A stretch of DNA of 64,000 nucleotides from Colocasia esculenta. Lineage: Eukaryota; Streptophyta; Magnoliopsida; Alismatales; Araceae. Under the pieces are notes generated by a model. That model saw only the letters and a list, made by a program, of their open reading frames with translations, had not been told where the DNA came from and searched no databases. Positions 1 through 10,784 of this stretch are shown piece after piece. The stretch spans positions 74,472,206 through 74,536,205 of the forward strand of contig CM024758.1 of assembly GCA_014218235.1 (NCBI GenBank), given 5' to 3'. Numbering within the stretch: position 1 is the first letter of the stretch; each line of letters opens with the position of its first letter. A program made the position numbers and the translations under genes.

Positions 1-224
1 GAGAGTGGGTGATCTCGACAAGAAATGCTGTCTGCTTTGGCTTTGAGGTATATACTGTATAGAGTCTTGTGCCCTTTTGCCCACTGGCCTTCAGTCCTGC
101 ACTTAGCTGACTGGAAGATTTTAGATTAGTTTGCTTTGGATATGTGGCAATAGGGAAGAACAATGTGAAGATGTTCAGTGAGGTTAAGCGGGGGAATGCC
201 AAAAATTGTAGAGAGAATGCATTT

Positions 225-1150
225 CTATAGATATTCTCGATAGATTGGTCTCCTTTCGATTTCAGCAGTGAGGGAGAACGAAAGAGGAGGAAATTTGGGT
301 GTAGAGGGTAGAGAGATAGAGGTGGAGAGTTTCCTCTTTCTCTGAGAAGGACTGGGAGAATCAGCCCTGTGGACATGATTTGCAACTGCTAGAATTGAGG
401 TGAGTGTTGAGCGTTCAAACTCATCCTCAGCTTGGGTGAGAAGGGCGCTGCCAAGTTGTGGGTTTTCAGGTATGAAAGTATTTGATGTTGGTGGAGTAGG
501 AGGATAAAGAAGTGACCTGGGATCAAGGTGGAAGAATGACCAGATGAGGAGGATGCCCCAGCTGATGAGGAGGCTGGAGGGTCTTTAGTAATAGATGGAG
601 AAAGAGGACAGATTGGGAAAGAAGTAGGAGAGAGGGAAGATTGAGATGGAAAGGGTGTTGGTGAGGAAATTGTGCGGGGCAATGGTTGTTTGAAGGTGGT
701 TGGAGCTGGAGGTTCTGTGGAAGAGGATGGTGGTGAGGAAGGGGCTGGAGTTGCAAGGAATGAAGACTCAGGGGCTTCAGGAGCAACTGCTGACTCTACT
801 ACACCCTGCTGCCCAGCTTCGGAGATCACTGGCCCTGGTGGCTCAACAACCGAGTGCTCAGGAGGTCCAACCACTTCTGTTAAATGCTTGCCTACTGCTA
901 TCTCCGGCCTGGATGGCTCAGTCCCCTTACTGACATCAGTATCTAAAATAGGCAAACTTTCTGAAAAAAGTGCTGCAATACTTTGCCCTGATGGCCCTGC
1001 TGGCGCATCAACTGAAGTCCCTGATGGCTGCTCGTCTTGATTAACAACAATGGGCCCGGATGGCCTGAAATACCTTCACTTTGCCCTGGAGGCCCACACT
1101 CTTGAAGAGAGGGCCCTGATGGCCTAGGAACATCTCCAGTAGTGCTCTCA
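225..1150 (-). pseudogene. Pro/Ser-rich reading frame, unknown
   Basis: I do not recognise this protein. On the minus strand a frame rich in Pro, Ser, Gly and Glu runs from about 1150 to 389, with repeated GPSG/GPPG-like turns near its start and long Ser/Pro runs in the middle. Around 515 the coding signal shifts to another frame, which stays open to a TAG at 225-227 and ends in a basic stretch (SQRKRK) followed by a more ordinary tail. The low-complexity composition suggests a disordered linker or tail, as found in some plant transposon proteins; that is only a guess. The frame abuts a truncated LTR at about 1152, so its upstream part is missing or was replaced. Codon-like continuity across about 900 bp favours a real former coding region over chance. 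Confidence 0.35.
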
Positions 1151-1151
1151 G

Positions 1152-2807
1152 GTATAGAAGACTGTGAACAGTTAAATGCAAGATTTACTTTGCAAGGTAT
1201 GATGCCAGAATAATTATGGTTTTTAGGACAAAAGTCTCATCATGAAAGTTGTAGGGAACATGAAATAGATATGGACTATGATTTTTAAATAATTTTAAAT
1301 GACCTAGAGATGTGTGATAAATCAACACAACGTAAAAACCAAGTGCAACCCGAAAACGTAGTATCATGCAGCGACCCTCATACTCTGCTTATAACTCTCT
1401 AACTAATGACATTTAGACAAAACGTTCAACATAAAACATGACGAGAACAACTATTAGAAAAACTTTCATGTTTTGGGTTTGCTCTAATTCGGTCTTGAAT
1501 CATATGCAACATATAAAGAATGGGAAAATCCCTAACAGTGCGCGACATTGGCAAAACACTTATAATTCAAAATTTACTCATTGAAATTCGATGAAACCAG
1601 TGGGAAACAAAAGTTAACTTGATGATCTACACATTGGTATAAGATATATTAGGTTTGGATCGAGCCAACCTACCTTCTGGGTTGAAGAAGTCCCATTTTT
1701 CCAGAAAACCGTGTTCAGACCACTTGGAGGAAAACGCTTAATACTCCATGTATACTGCATGGAATTTGGGCATTCCACTTGGGTTAGAACATATACTTGA
1801 CCCTATAGGCCTTGCAAGGTTTGTTTATGGTATTACTCACCTTTGGTCGACTTCAAGTGGACGGTTTGTACAGGTCGCAGAAGACGAGAAGGGGAAGAAG
1901 AACGGCTTGGTGTAGACGATCTCCTGCTCCCCAGCTGCCAAGAACTCCCCCACACGACCCCAACAAGATGTAACTCGTCCCCAAGGGTTTGGTGAAGAGT
2001 ATTTAAGCATCCATGGTGTTTAGGAGTCCTATTGTAACTAGGAAAGAAGAGTTGCGGTTTTGACATACTAGTTTCCTATTTTGAGGATTTCTTCCTCCAT
2101 TTGAGTGTGTGAGGCTTTAGGAAACCTCCCACCATAGTTAAGCACGAATTGGGTTGCTAAGAATGCAAGATCTCTTCCCAATTCAACTCTAATTACCTTT
2201 TTCTAATTTCAGCTTAATTAAAGTTGCGAATTTCTATGCATTTTCTTGCTTCATTTGATTTTTGGGCCATATATGGTCCATTAGCCCAATTACGATATTG
2301 GGTCATTAATATATAATGTTAGAAGTCTTTCCAACATTTTTATTTAATTTGTGATTGCGTCATATTTCCGTGTTAACGATTTTTCGACTTGTTTCCTATT
2401 TTGGATAATCGGTCACAATAACTCTTAAACCTATCCAAAATCATTTTTATTGACCCGATTTCTTGATGGGTCATTAGAAGATATTATTTAAAGTCCGTTT
2501 ATGATTTTTATTTAATTTTCTGACTCATCCAAGTACGTGTGATAATGATTTTTTGACTTATTTATGAATTATGATAATAAGTCGCAAAACACTTTAAACT
2601 TGGCTAATCCGATTTTTCTTGGCACAAATTTCCTTTTAGAACATTTAGTAATAATGTTTGGGGTTGATTTATAATTTTTATGGATTTTTCTTATGTGTTT
2701 TAGCACATATGAAAATGATTCGTATGTTTTAAATACTTGATATTATGGAAATTATTTATTTCTATTTATTTGAATTTTTATATAGTTAAAATTTCTGGGG
2801 TGCTACA
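1152..2807 (-). repeat. Truncated LTR of the F family (minus)
   Basis: The sequence is the reverse complement of roughly the first 1.65 kb of the LTR at 51768-55576. Both share the ATGATACTGC / GGTTGCACTTGG tract, the block reading CACACGACCCCAACAAGATG, and the terminal block ending CTGGGGTGCTACA. The outer (U3) end is intact at 2807, where the + strand ends in TACA. Similarity stops at about 1152, where unrelated Pro/Ser-rich sequence begins, so the R/U5 half is absent. Minus-strand ORFs inside it are chance frames. Confidence 0.8.
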
Positions 2808-4700
2808 CCAATCCATTAGGTTGCACTATTGGGGGCGTCTACCACTGCCAAGGTGGATATACGGGAGTAAAGACGAATGTGGAGGGATAAAACCAAACAA
2901 AGGTTCTTAAGGAGATCAGCGCGAAGGTGACAACAAACGGAGTCAGGTACTTGACCTAGAATGGAATATTTCAAATTGATCTGGAGTTGAAGCGAGAACG
3001 GCTCTCAAGTTGCATTGGAAGAGTGATATTAAATAGTGAGTTCAAATATGCATGCATGCTGGGCTAAAAGGAAAATAAGAATAAAAAGGAGTAGAAAATA
3101 ATCAAGGATATTATTATTCTCACACTAGTGTTGAGTCAGGAGCAGAGTTTTATGCATGGGTCCACCGTCCTCACGTACCAAGTGTAACGACCTATCCATG
3201 CGGCTAAAGATCCTCTAGGATAATCATTGTTTTTGATAAAGGGGAACTCAAATCTGAGATTCCTCAGAGCCACAAGGTACTTGATATGCTCTAAAAGTAT
3301 AACATATAGTAAAATGTAGATAACTGGATGGTGAAGGCAGCAATTACAGCTTCATGTAGTGCCAGAGGAGGTAACCCGAATCCTGCACTCAAAAGTCATT
3401 AGCCAAGAGATAACAAATATCATGGAATAACATCATTCACAGCATGGAGCATGGATAAAGCATTCAACAGCAAACATAGCTCATTCAATTGTTTGTTTAA
3501 ACTATGAGGATAAGTGTACTTGGCCAAAATAGTTTGGAGCTCAAGATAAGAGGAACCAATGATTGGAAGGATTTAATTGATCTGACAAAATAAGAAGTGC
3601 AATGTGCTTGCCATGTGAAATACCTTTATGATTTTTTTTTGAAGATATTCAATTTTTTGTGGGATTTTAAAAATATTTGATTTTTTTAGGATTTAGGAGA
3701 TATTTGGATTTTTGTGGGGTTTAGAAAATATTTGAATTTTTATGGGATTTTGAAAATACTCATCTTTTTTGGGATGTTTTTTGGAAATCTTTTTTTTTTG
3801 TTTGTAAACATTGCCATGCCATGACAACATTAAAGTTGTGAAAACTGACTGACGAGGGCTCCTTGTTACCTCCCATTTCTTTAAGGAATGCCCAGAGTAA
3901 GGCGTGCATCCAAGGTGGTGCCCAACAACCAATTGCACTTGGTCTACAGTGTCACTACCAAAGCCATGCCCGAAGAGGTGACTAAGTCTGGCAGGGAGAA
4001 GGGAAGATAATTTAGAGATAAGCTTGACATGGGTGTTGAAGAGTTGGGTTCGACTGCCTTCCTTAGCACAATTGTCAGAGGATTCATTCTCATAGGATAT
4101 TGGGGCTTTTAGAATTGATTGACGACCATTCGTTTGTAGGGACATGCGTACGACCAGGTCCATTTGGATCTCTGCGGGGACTTTACCGCTCTTTGCCATG
4201 CCCTATTATCTTGATTGATTGATTTGATTTTGCATGCATACGACGAGGTGCATTTGGATCTCTATGGGGACTTTGCTGCTCTTGTCATACATTGAACTTG
4301 ATTTTTAGTGGTCGTTTGATTAATTGCCCATTTTGAGACATCCTCTCATCAGGTAGTGCTTCAGGTTGGTTGCCTTGCCTAGACGTCGTCTACTACCCAT
4401 ACTTTGGCCGAATAAAGGGAGAAACAGACATTCGTGCCTTTCGGACATGGCTGTAATAGTAACGGTGTCTTCCGAGGCAATCGGCTTAAGGTACCGTGAA
4501 GTGTGTGTAAAGTGTCTATGCCAAGGGCAAATCTTAATGACCCGGGAGGGAACTTCGGACTCCTGGTGCGGAATTCTCATAGCAGAAGTGCTGCGAAAGC
4601 ATGGCAATATTGAATATTCATCTTTTTATGGGTTTTTGGACACTGATAAAGAATATAATAGCTTTTGAAAATAAGACTTCGGAGGATAAAAGGAGGATGA
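2808..4700. other. Unclassified noncoding stretch
   Basis: I recognise no gene here. A T-rich block at 3627-3800 holds degenerate tandem units around GGATTTTGAAAATATTTG. An imperfect direct repeat of about 55 bp occurs at 4142-4197 and again at 4234-4288 (both contain CATTTGGATCTCT). Open frames at 3693-4199 (-), 4320-4607 (-) and 4366-4668 (+) overlap the repeats, show no domain I know, and are probably not genes. It may be the remainder of a retrotransposon leader or 3' region. Confidence 0.4.
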
Positions 4701-4978
4701 ATCCCCTGAGCTAGGGTGAGACTCAGAGACTTTGAGGAATGTAAAAAGTTATTCAAAATTAAAGGGATACATGGGAACTAAAACCCCGAAAACAGTGGGA
4801 GAAAAATCAGATGACCTGATTGAACATGGAAAGGAGAGAATGGCGGAAAGACTTTGGAGGCTCCGGTGGTGCCGGAGGGATTAGAAGAAGGAGGGCGCGA
4901 TGCCCAGTAAGTGGAAAAGAATCCGGGTGGCCCAGAGGAGAGAGAGGGAGAAAGGAGCCGTGAGGGGCCAAAAGTGAA

Positions 4979-5201
4979 GGTGCGTTGCGTGGGGTGCGAG
5001 GAGGAACGGTGCCGTGTGGGGCACAGGAACGAGATGTGCCACGTGGGGCACTAGAGGGAGATATGCCGCGTGGGGCACTAAAGGGAGGCGTGCCGCATGG
5101 GGCACTGGAAGGAGGCGTGCTACGTGGGGCACTGGAAGGAGATGTGCCACATGGGGCACGATAAGGAGGGTGAAAACAATGGGATGTGCCACGTGGGGCA
5201 C
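4979..5201. repeat. 27-bp minisatellite, GTGCCACGTGGGGCAC core
   Basis: About six tandem units of 27 bp from 5009, each carrying a variant of GTGCCACGTGGGGCAC followed by a purine tail such as TGGAAGGAG. A degenerate unit precedes them at 4979 and a last core lies at 5183-5201. The core is itself nearly palindromic. Because 27 is a multiple of three, the array is open in several frames; in one minus frame it reads as a nine-residue repeat close to VPHVAHLLP. A G-rich run follows at 5202-5222. Confidence 0.85.
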
Positions 5202-5797
5202 GGGGGGAGGGGGGGGGGGGGGAGAATGGCGGGAACATAACGATGTGCCACGAGGGCCTCGAGGTAGAGAATAAGGGATACAAAATGGGGCGCGATGCCC
5301 AGTACAGGAGAGAGGATCATAAAAAAGGTCAAAGAAAAATGCCTCCCGTGGGGAGGGAATGTGGAGAACCCACGGGAAGGTGCTAAGTAGCACAAAAGAG
5401 GATTGAAATGATGAAGGAGGCGGAGGTCCCCTGGCCTTTTGCCTTGCCCGACGTTTGAGATTCCACTTGGGAATTGGCCTTTTGCCCTCAAGTACTTCCT
5501 CACATAGCATGCCCAGCAGGCGGATGGTTTAGCTCTTCTCACATGATTTGAATGGCTCTCAATGATTGGAGGATTATTGACTTCCGTCGGAGCTTCAAGC
5601 AACAGTGGCAACTCCCTTGTAATGTAGTTGCATAAGATGGTGGGGAGTTCCACTGGTGGAGTTGGAAGCAACAATGGAGGGATCGTGCCTAAAAATTGTA
5701 TAGTGTTTGATATGGGAAGGGGCACGTGCCCTTGGGTAATTGAATGTGCCAAAGATTTGGACTTTGAGTTTGTGAGCACAATTTGCATGGTTGACCC
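5202..5797 (-). pseudogene. Element D polyprotein, part downstream of the solo LTR
   Basis: Minus-strand sequence left of the solo LTR continues the reading frame that lies right of it at 8727 onward. When the LTR and one target duplication are ignored, the frame crosses the junction without a shift for more than 25 codons on each side. The residues are Pro/Leu-rich near 5640-5790, with no protease or RT motif that I can identify. Frames stay partly open into the 27-bp minisatellite. I read it as the C-terminal part of a Tat/Ogre-like gag region, now decayed; no pol follows it in the window. Confidence 0.45.
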
Positions 5798-7230
5798 TGT
5801 CACGCCCCGATATTTAGCAGCGGAATAAATACCGGGGGACGTGAACGATTCAAACAAATGTATCACAGTTGAATAGCGCAGAGTCACAATTGAATATAAT
5901 AACACTTTTCAAATCATAATATATCCTCAAAGTTACTTTTTATTTCATTTCATTCAACTAGATACAAGCTGACAAGAAAGAATTAACCAAAGGTCTATTA
6001 TTCAAATAACTTCTAGAAAAGGTTCACTATTACATAGACTACTCAATTTCTATTTCTAAATTGTCATCTATTCTAGGACGGGTGCTCGTCACTCTTGTCC
6101 AGTCCCTTCGACTCCACCAGTTCTTCATCACTACCTGAAAAGGGCAGGATGATAGGGGTGAGCGAACTAGCTCAGTAGGATTTACATCTCAATAATGTGC
6201 GGGCACTAGTATACATGATTAACATTTTAAATGGGTAGATATGCATATGAATATGGTGACAATGTATGTAATACTAAAGAGATTGAATAGCAGAATAGAA
6301 CGGATATCGTATCAGATCAAAATGTCGAATTGCATATACAATGAAACAGATGTTTCAAGAATAGAACCATGTCGAAGAGATTGGCCATATTCAAGCAGAA
6401 CTCATGTGTTCACGAGAACAAACGTATCATATCATGTCAAGTCAAACTTATCATGTCAAACAGAAGGCACATTTTCACAATCTTTCATGTCAGTGTGCTA
6501 TGCCAAGCACCAAGAGTCCATACTCCCACGGTTAACAAGTACGTTGGGGCGCTCCTCCCCAGGACCAGACAGGGCCCCCTATTGCACAGGCATTGGATCA
6601 AGTTTTGGACCGGAGTCCCACGTTGTGCCGAACAAACAGATTCATATTATGGCCACAGAGTTTCAATGACAAGCCTAGTAAAAGGACATGATCATTCATA
6701 GAGTCAAGGAATGACAAACATCTCAAAGAATAAGGCAAGATAACGACGTTCTTATGTTTCATAATTCATTAATGTCTTGACATGAGGTGTTTCAAAAGAC
6801 AAATCATACGCAGAACATGTGCTCTCATTTCCCAGAAGGGGTGCCTATTCGTGCAAAAGTGTAAGTGATGAGTTACGGATCTTTCCTATTATGTATGCAT
6901 ATGACAACCATTAATTGAACACCCGAAATCATGTAACTATTGAAACTCATATGCAAATCATGACCTTAACACCACTAGCATGTCCATACTAACATGTATT
7001 TATCCGACATTCATATCATATCATATCTTATCAATTGACAATACGCAAGATCACAATATCCAATGAACACAGATCATCACAATTACACATTAGAATCATA
7101 TTCATATCATTACGTTTTCTTCAATTTTTGGATTTATTTTTAGGTCCATGCATACTATATAACATTATGCACAAGCTAGTAGACATCATGAGATGATTAG
7201 ACGTAAATTATGCAAATTTCTTGTAAGGTG

Positions 7231-7612
7231 GTGTCGACACTAGATCAAGTGGTGTCGACACCATGCTCCAAACACAGACAAAATCAGGCAAAACTGGTCA
7301 GGTAGTGCCGACACTAGTTCAGGTAGTGTCGACACAGTGCATCAAATATAAGGCAAAAGGTCAAGAAGTGTCGACACTAGTTCAAGTAGTGTCGACACTA
7401 GAGACAGCTTCCAGAAAACCTTCTGGCCATATGGGGACAATGTGTCGACACTAGCATAGGTGGTGTCGACACTAGATCAGCTTCCCAGAACTTTCTGGGT
7501 CAACTGGGGGAATGTGTCGACACTAGATGGGGTGGTGTCGACACGAGGGCTTCCCAGAACACTTTCTGGCTTTTTGGGACAGCAGTCGACACTAGCACAG
7601 ACGTGTCGACAC
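7231..7612. repeat. Paired GTGTCGACAC palindrome array
   Basis: Ten exact copies of the palindrome GTGTCGACAC start at 7231, 7252, 7326, 7368, 7389, 7442, 7463, 7514, 7535 and 7603, with two one- or two-base variants at 7305 and 7583. They form six pairs; the two members start 21 bp apart in five pairs and 20 in the last. Pairs recur every 63-74 bp. Between the later pairs lies a second inverted motif, CCAGAA followed by TTCTGG. The array sits inside the solo LTR. Confidence 0.95.
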
Positions 7613-8318
7613 TAGTGGCCCTTCCAGAACAAAACACATGGTCAGGTGTAACCAGAAAACATGTCTCATGCAGTGATTCACTTCTCACTCTGATAACTCT
7701 CTAACGAATGACATTTGCACAAAATGTTCAACACAAAAGATGAAGAGACAACTCGTAGAAGAACTTTGATGTTGAGGGTTTGATCTAAATTGGTCTCGAA
7801 TCTCAAGAAAACATATGAAGAACAAAAGTCAATAGTAGCCCGAAATCGCAGTATCATGCAAAGACTCTCTTATCATGCTCCTAACTCTCTAACAAAGGAT
7901 TTTGGACAAAACGTCCCACATAGAAGATCTTGACTTCAATTGGAAGAACTTTCATGAAGAAGTTTAGTCAAATTTGGTCTTGAATCGGGTGCACAATATG
8001 ACGAACGAGAAAAGCCCTAACTGTGCAGACTTCGGGAAAATCACCAATACATGATGAATACTCTCCATGAATTGAGAAAATCAAGTGCAAATGATCCTAG
8101 ACTCAAGAAACTACATGTTGGCATTGGTTTTCTTTAATCTTGGCCCGAGAACACCTACCTTTAGGAAGATCTAAAACCCGTTGATGTTCTGGATGCAAAG
8201 AAGATGCAGGGGATGAGCTACGGACTCCCAGCCTTTCTCCTGCTCCTCAGAAGTTCTTGCTTGCCTCCAAACGACCCAAACATCGTTGTTAACCTTCCCT
8301 AAGAGTTTAGGGACGAGT

Positions 8319-8326
8319 TTCTTATA
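8319..8326 (-). promoter_or_regulatory. Putative TATA box of solo LTR
   Basis: Read on the minus strand, the block CTATAAGAA sits in a context (CCTAAAACTATAA) also found in the LTR of element A. It lies about 400 bp into the LTR from the U3 end, a plausible place for the LTR promoter. Position and similarity are the only evidence. Confidence 0.35.
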
Positions 8327-8726
8327 GTTTTAGGATGTTGTTAAGAGTCCTAACGATACTAGGAAAGGGCTACGAGCTCTGTTTCCTAGTTTCTAGGAAA
8401 TCTGGGATTCTCTTACCCAAAAGAGGTAGCAAAGGTTTAGGAAACCACCATTGGGATTGAGTTCGATTTTGGCTTACCTTACATGACTAATCAACCATTA
8501 TTTAACTCTAAATTGCCCTTTCTAATTATGACATAATTACCTACACGAATTTCTGGGTAATTCCCTGTCCGTTCATTCATATCCTTGGCCAAATGTGTTT
8601 CTATAGGCCCATTCTGTTGATGGTCATAATTACATGGTGTTGGAAGTCTCCAATACGATTATTTATTTTTATCCCTCTATATTTCTAAAATTTTTAAATT
8701 GCTAATTTTCGGGGTGTTACAGACCC

Positions 8727-10784
8727 GTTCACTAGAGTGGGAAGGTTCACAACAATGGTGTGAGGGGTCATGAGAGGTTGGAGGGAGAGATTCCTATGAG
8801 TATATGGAGTTTAACTTGTTGGCAACTGGCACGATGGGCATAGCTTTAGAGGGCCTCTTGATAGCATGAATGGTGGGGGACTTCTGCTCTCATTGAACTT
8901 GTCCGCATAGAAACAATGACCGGCATGCGAGGGATGTAATCTTTAATTTTGAATAGCATGCCCGGTCCTGGGGCTTCCTTCTGCTGACGTGGATTGTTGC
9001 TCCTTACTTGTTTGCACCTGTTCTGTTGGATGGGGGGAGATGTGGATGGAGTGGAAGGCTGTATAGCCGATGGGAGTGTAATAGGTATGATAGGTGTAGT
9101 GGGAGGCTGCATGGCCGGTGGAGGTGTGATGGGTATGATAGGGAGATTTTGCTCAAGTTCGGTTGTCAATGGTGTTGGCGTAGTGGGAGGCATAATGGTT
9201 GGTGTAATGGTCGGTGGAGGTTTAATAGGGGCGGGTTTGATGATAATGGATGGTGGTTTAGGAGGAGTAGGTAAATGGCATATGAACATGACCTCGGAAG
9301 GTTTATCGTCATAACACCAAGTGGTTTCATGGATGGGTTGGCTATTGGCAACCTCAGCCCGAGCAACGGGCTACGAAGGAGGTGGAGGTTGTTGTGGGGG
9401 TAGTGGTGTTGGTGGTGGAGTATGGGAGCTGGTATGGGTGCCGGAGCAGGTGCAACGTAGGTCACGGTAGCCTCTTCATGTGTGGTGGCATTGTATGGCC
9501 CAGTTGGAGGTTGTGGAGTCCGAGGAGGATGAATCAGTGGACGCTTGGATGGAGGCATGTCATGGTAAATGGGAGTTTGTGGTTGCATATGAGGTGGACG
9601 TTGTATGGTGCGAGGCGGATGGTGGATGGCGTCCACTGACCCATTCTGCCTTGGACTAGCTTGATTGAATAAATCCACTATTGGGAGTCCATAAAATTGG
9701 CCTGGATGTAACGTCCCCGCTCGTAGAGTTCTTCCATGGTATCAAGTTTATTCATGGCCAGAATGTGCTTGAACCTCGTAGTAGAGTTGGAAATAATGAT
9801 TTTGACTTGCTCTGACTCCGAGAGCACATGTTGCAGGCGAGTGGCCATCAGCCTCCAACGGTCACCAATTGTACAAATCCCTCATTAGCCCTCATCTTCT
9901 CGTATGCTAGATCTGTGATAGAGAGATATGGGCTAACACGATCTTTGTACCCTTGAATGAACCTTTTGTGAAGGATGCGAAAGTCTCCTGCCTCTCTTGG
10001 CTCTAAGGAGTAGAACCATTCAAGTGCAGGGCCATCGAGAGACCTTCTAAAGAGATATGCCAAGATTGTGGGGTCACGTTGCCAACGTGAGGACTCATAG
10101 AGAAATTCTTTAACATGAATGTTGGGATTGCCCATGCCATTGTACAATTGATACGACGGCATCTCCAAGGATGAATATAAATTTGAGGGAGAGTCGGCAT
10201 GGCGGCAACAGGGTCACCCGTGGAATTTGAAAGTTTGTTGATTTGTTTTTGCAAATTGTTCAATTTATAGAGAAGAGCATTTTGGAGTGGAGTGGATTGC
10301 TGCTGGGCAAGTGAGGGAGTACATAGGGGTGCCATAATTAGTGGGCCTTCCTAAGGGTTGGTCCATACGGACGGAGCACAGGAGTGCAATTGACTAGAGG
10401 CCGAGGTGATGAAGAATGTATAGGAGGTGTGGGCGAAGTCACTGGAATGTACAACGGCGGGTGCCTGGGAGAAGGAGAGGGGGGAGGAGTCACACCCTCA
10501 ACCAAAGATTGTATGAGATTATGTTGTTGAATTGGGAGTTGATCGAGTGCACTCAAGACATTTTCTACAGTAGGATCATGGTTGGGGAAGGCTCTCGCTG
10601 GGTTTCGATTGCATTTAAATTCGAGGAGATATCCTGTTGGTTAGTGCGTGGTGTGCACACGTGACTGTATGAAGTGAAGGGTGTCTCTCACGGTGGGTGA
10701 ATGGACAGACATGGTTTGAAAGATTGGCCATCTAGATAATCCTCATAGTCCATATTAAAATTAGCATAATGATGTGAGTCCATT
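8727..10784 (-). pseudogene. gag: Element D gag, Tat/Ogre-like, decayed
   Basis: The clearest part is at 9848-10168 on the minus strand: a retrotransposon gag domain with the pattern GNPNIHVKEFLYESSRWQRD, then LFRRSLDGPALEWFYSL, then F..L.KRFI.GY..RV. The domain continues after a frameshift near 9845 (a VSESEQVKIIISNST-like tract) to about 9700. Upstream (10168-10784) is a Pro-rich N-terminal part with an in-frame TAA and a shift; a possible start is the ATG at about 10783, opening MDSHHYANFNMDYEDY. Downstream (8846-9678) are Pro/Thr-rich segments in two frames. This gag shape fits non-chromovirus Ty3/gypsy elements (Tat/Ogre type) rather than the Tekay-like elements around it. The frame is cut by the solo LTR at 8727. 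Gag would form the cytoplasmic particle; this copy cannot make an intact one. Confidence 0.75.

Larger units (their letters stand above)
5798..8721 (-). mobile_element. Solo LTR, Tekay-like, TSD GACCC
   Basis: A complete 2.9-kb LTR in minus orientation with no internal region. On the + strand it begins TGTCACGCCCCGATATTTAG and ends TTTTCGGGGTGTTACA, the same ends as the LTRs of elements A and E. It is flanked by a perfect 5-bp duplication, GACCC at 5793-5797 and 8722-8726. Shared modules include GTAGGATTTACATCTCA near 6177 and GCTCCTCCCCAGGAC near 6549. A probable TATA element on the minus strand lies near 8319-8326. It most likely formed by recombination between the two LTRs of a full element. 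It splits the gag region of element D and contains the palindrome array at 7231-7612. Confidence 0.92.

Noticed and set aside
3693..4199. 168-codon minus-strand ORF
   Set aside because: C-terminal part is encoded by the T-rich repeat, no domain recognised, and it overlaps a direct repeat; not strong enough to call a gene.
5014..5510. Overlapping ORFs on both strands with repeated peptides
   Set aside because: They come from the 27-bp minisatellite, whose length is a multiple of three and keeps several frames open.
7231..7612. Regularly spaced short repeats resembling a CRISPR array
   Set aside because: Repeats are 10-bp palindromes in pairs within a plant LTR, with spacers too short and similar to each other; no cas genes are present.
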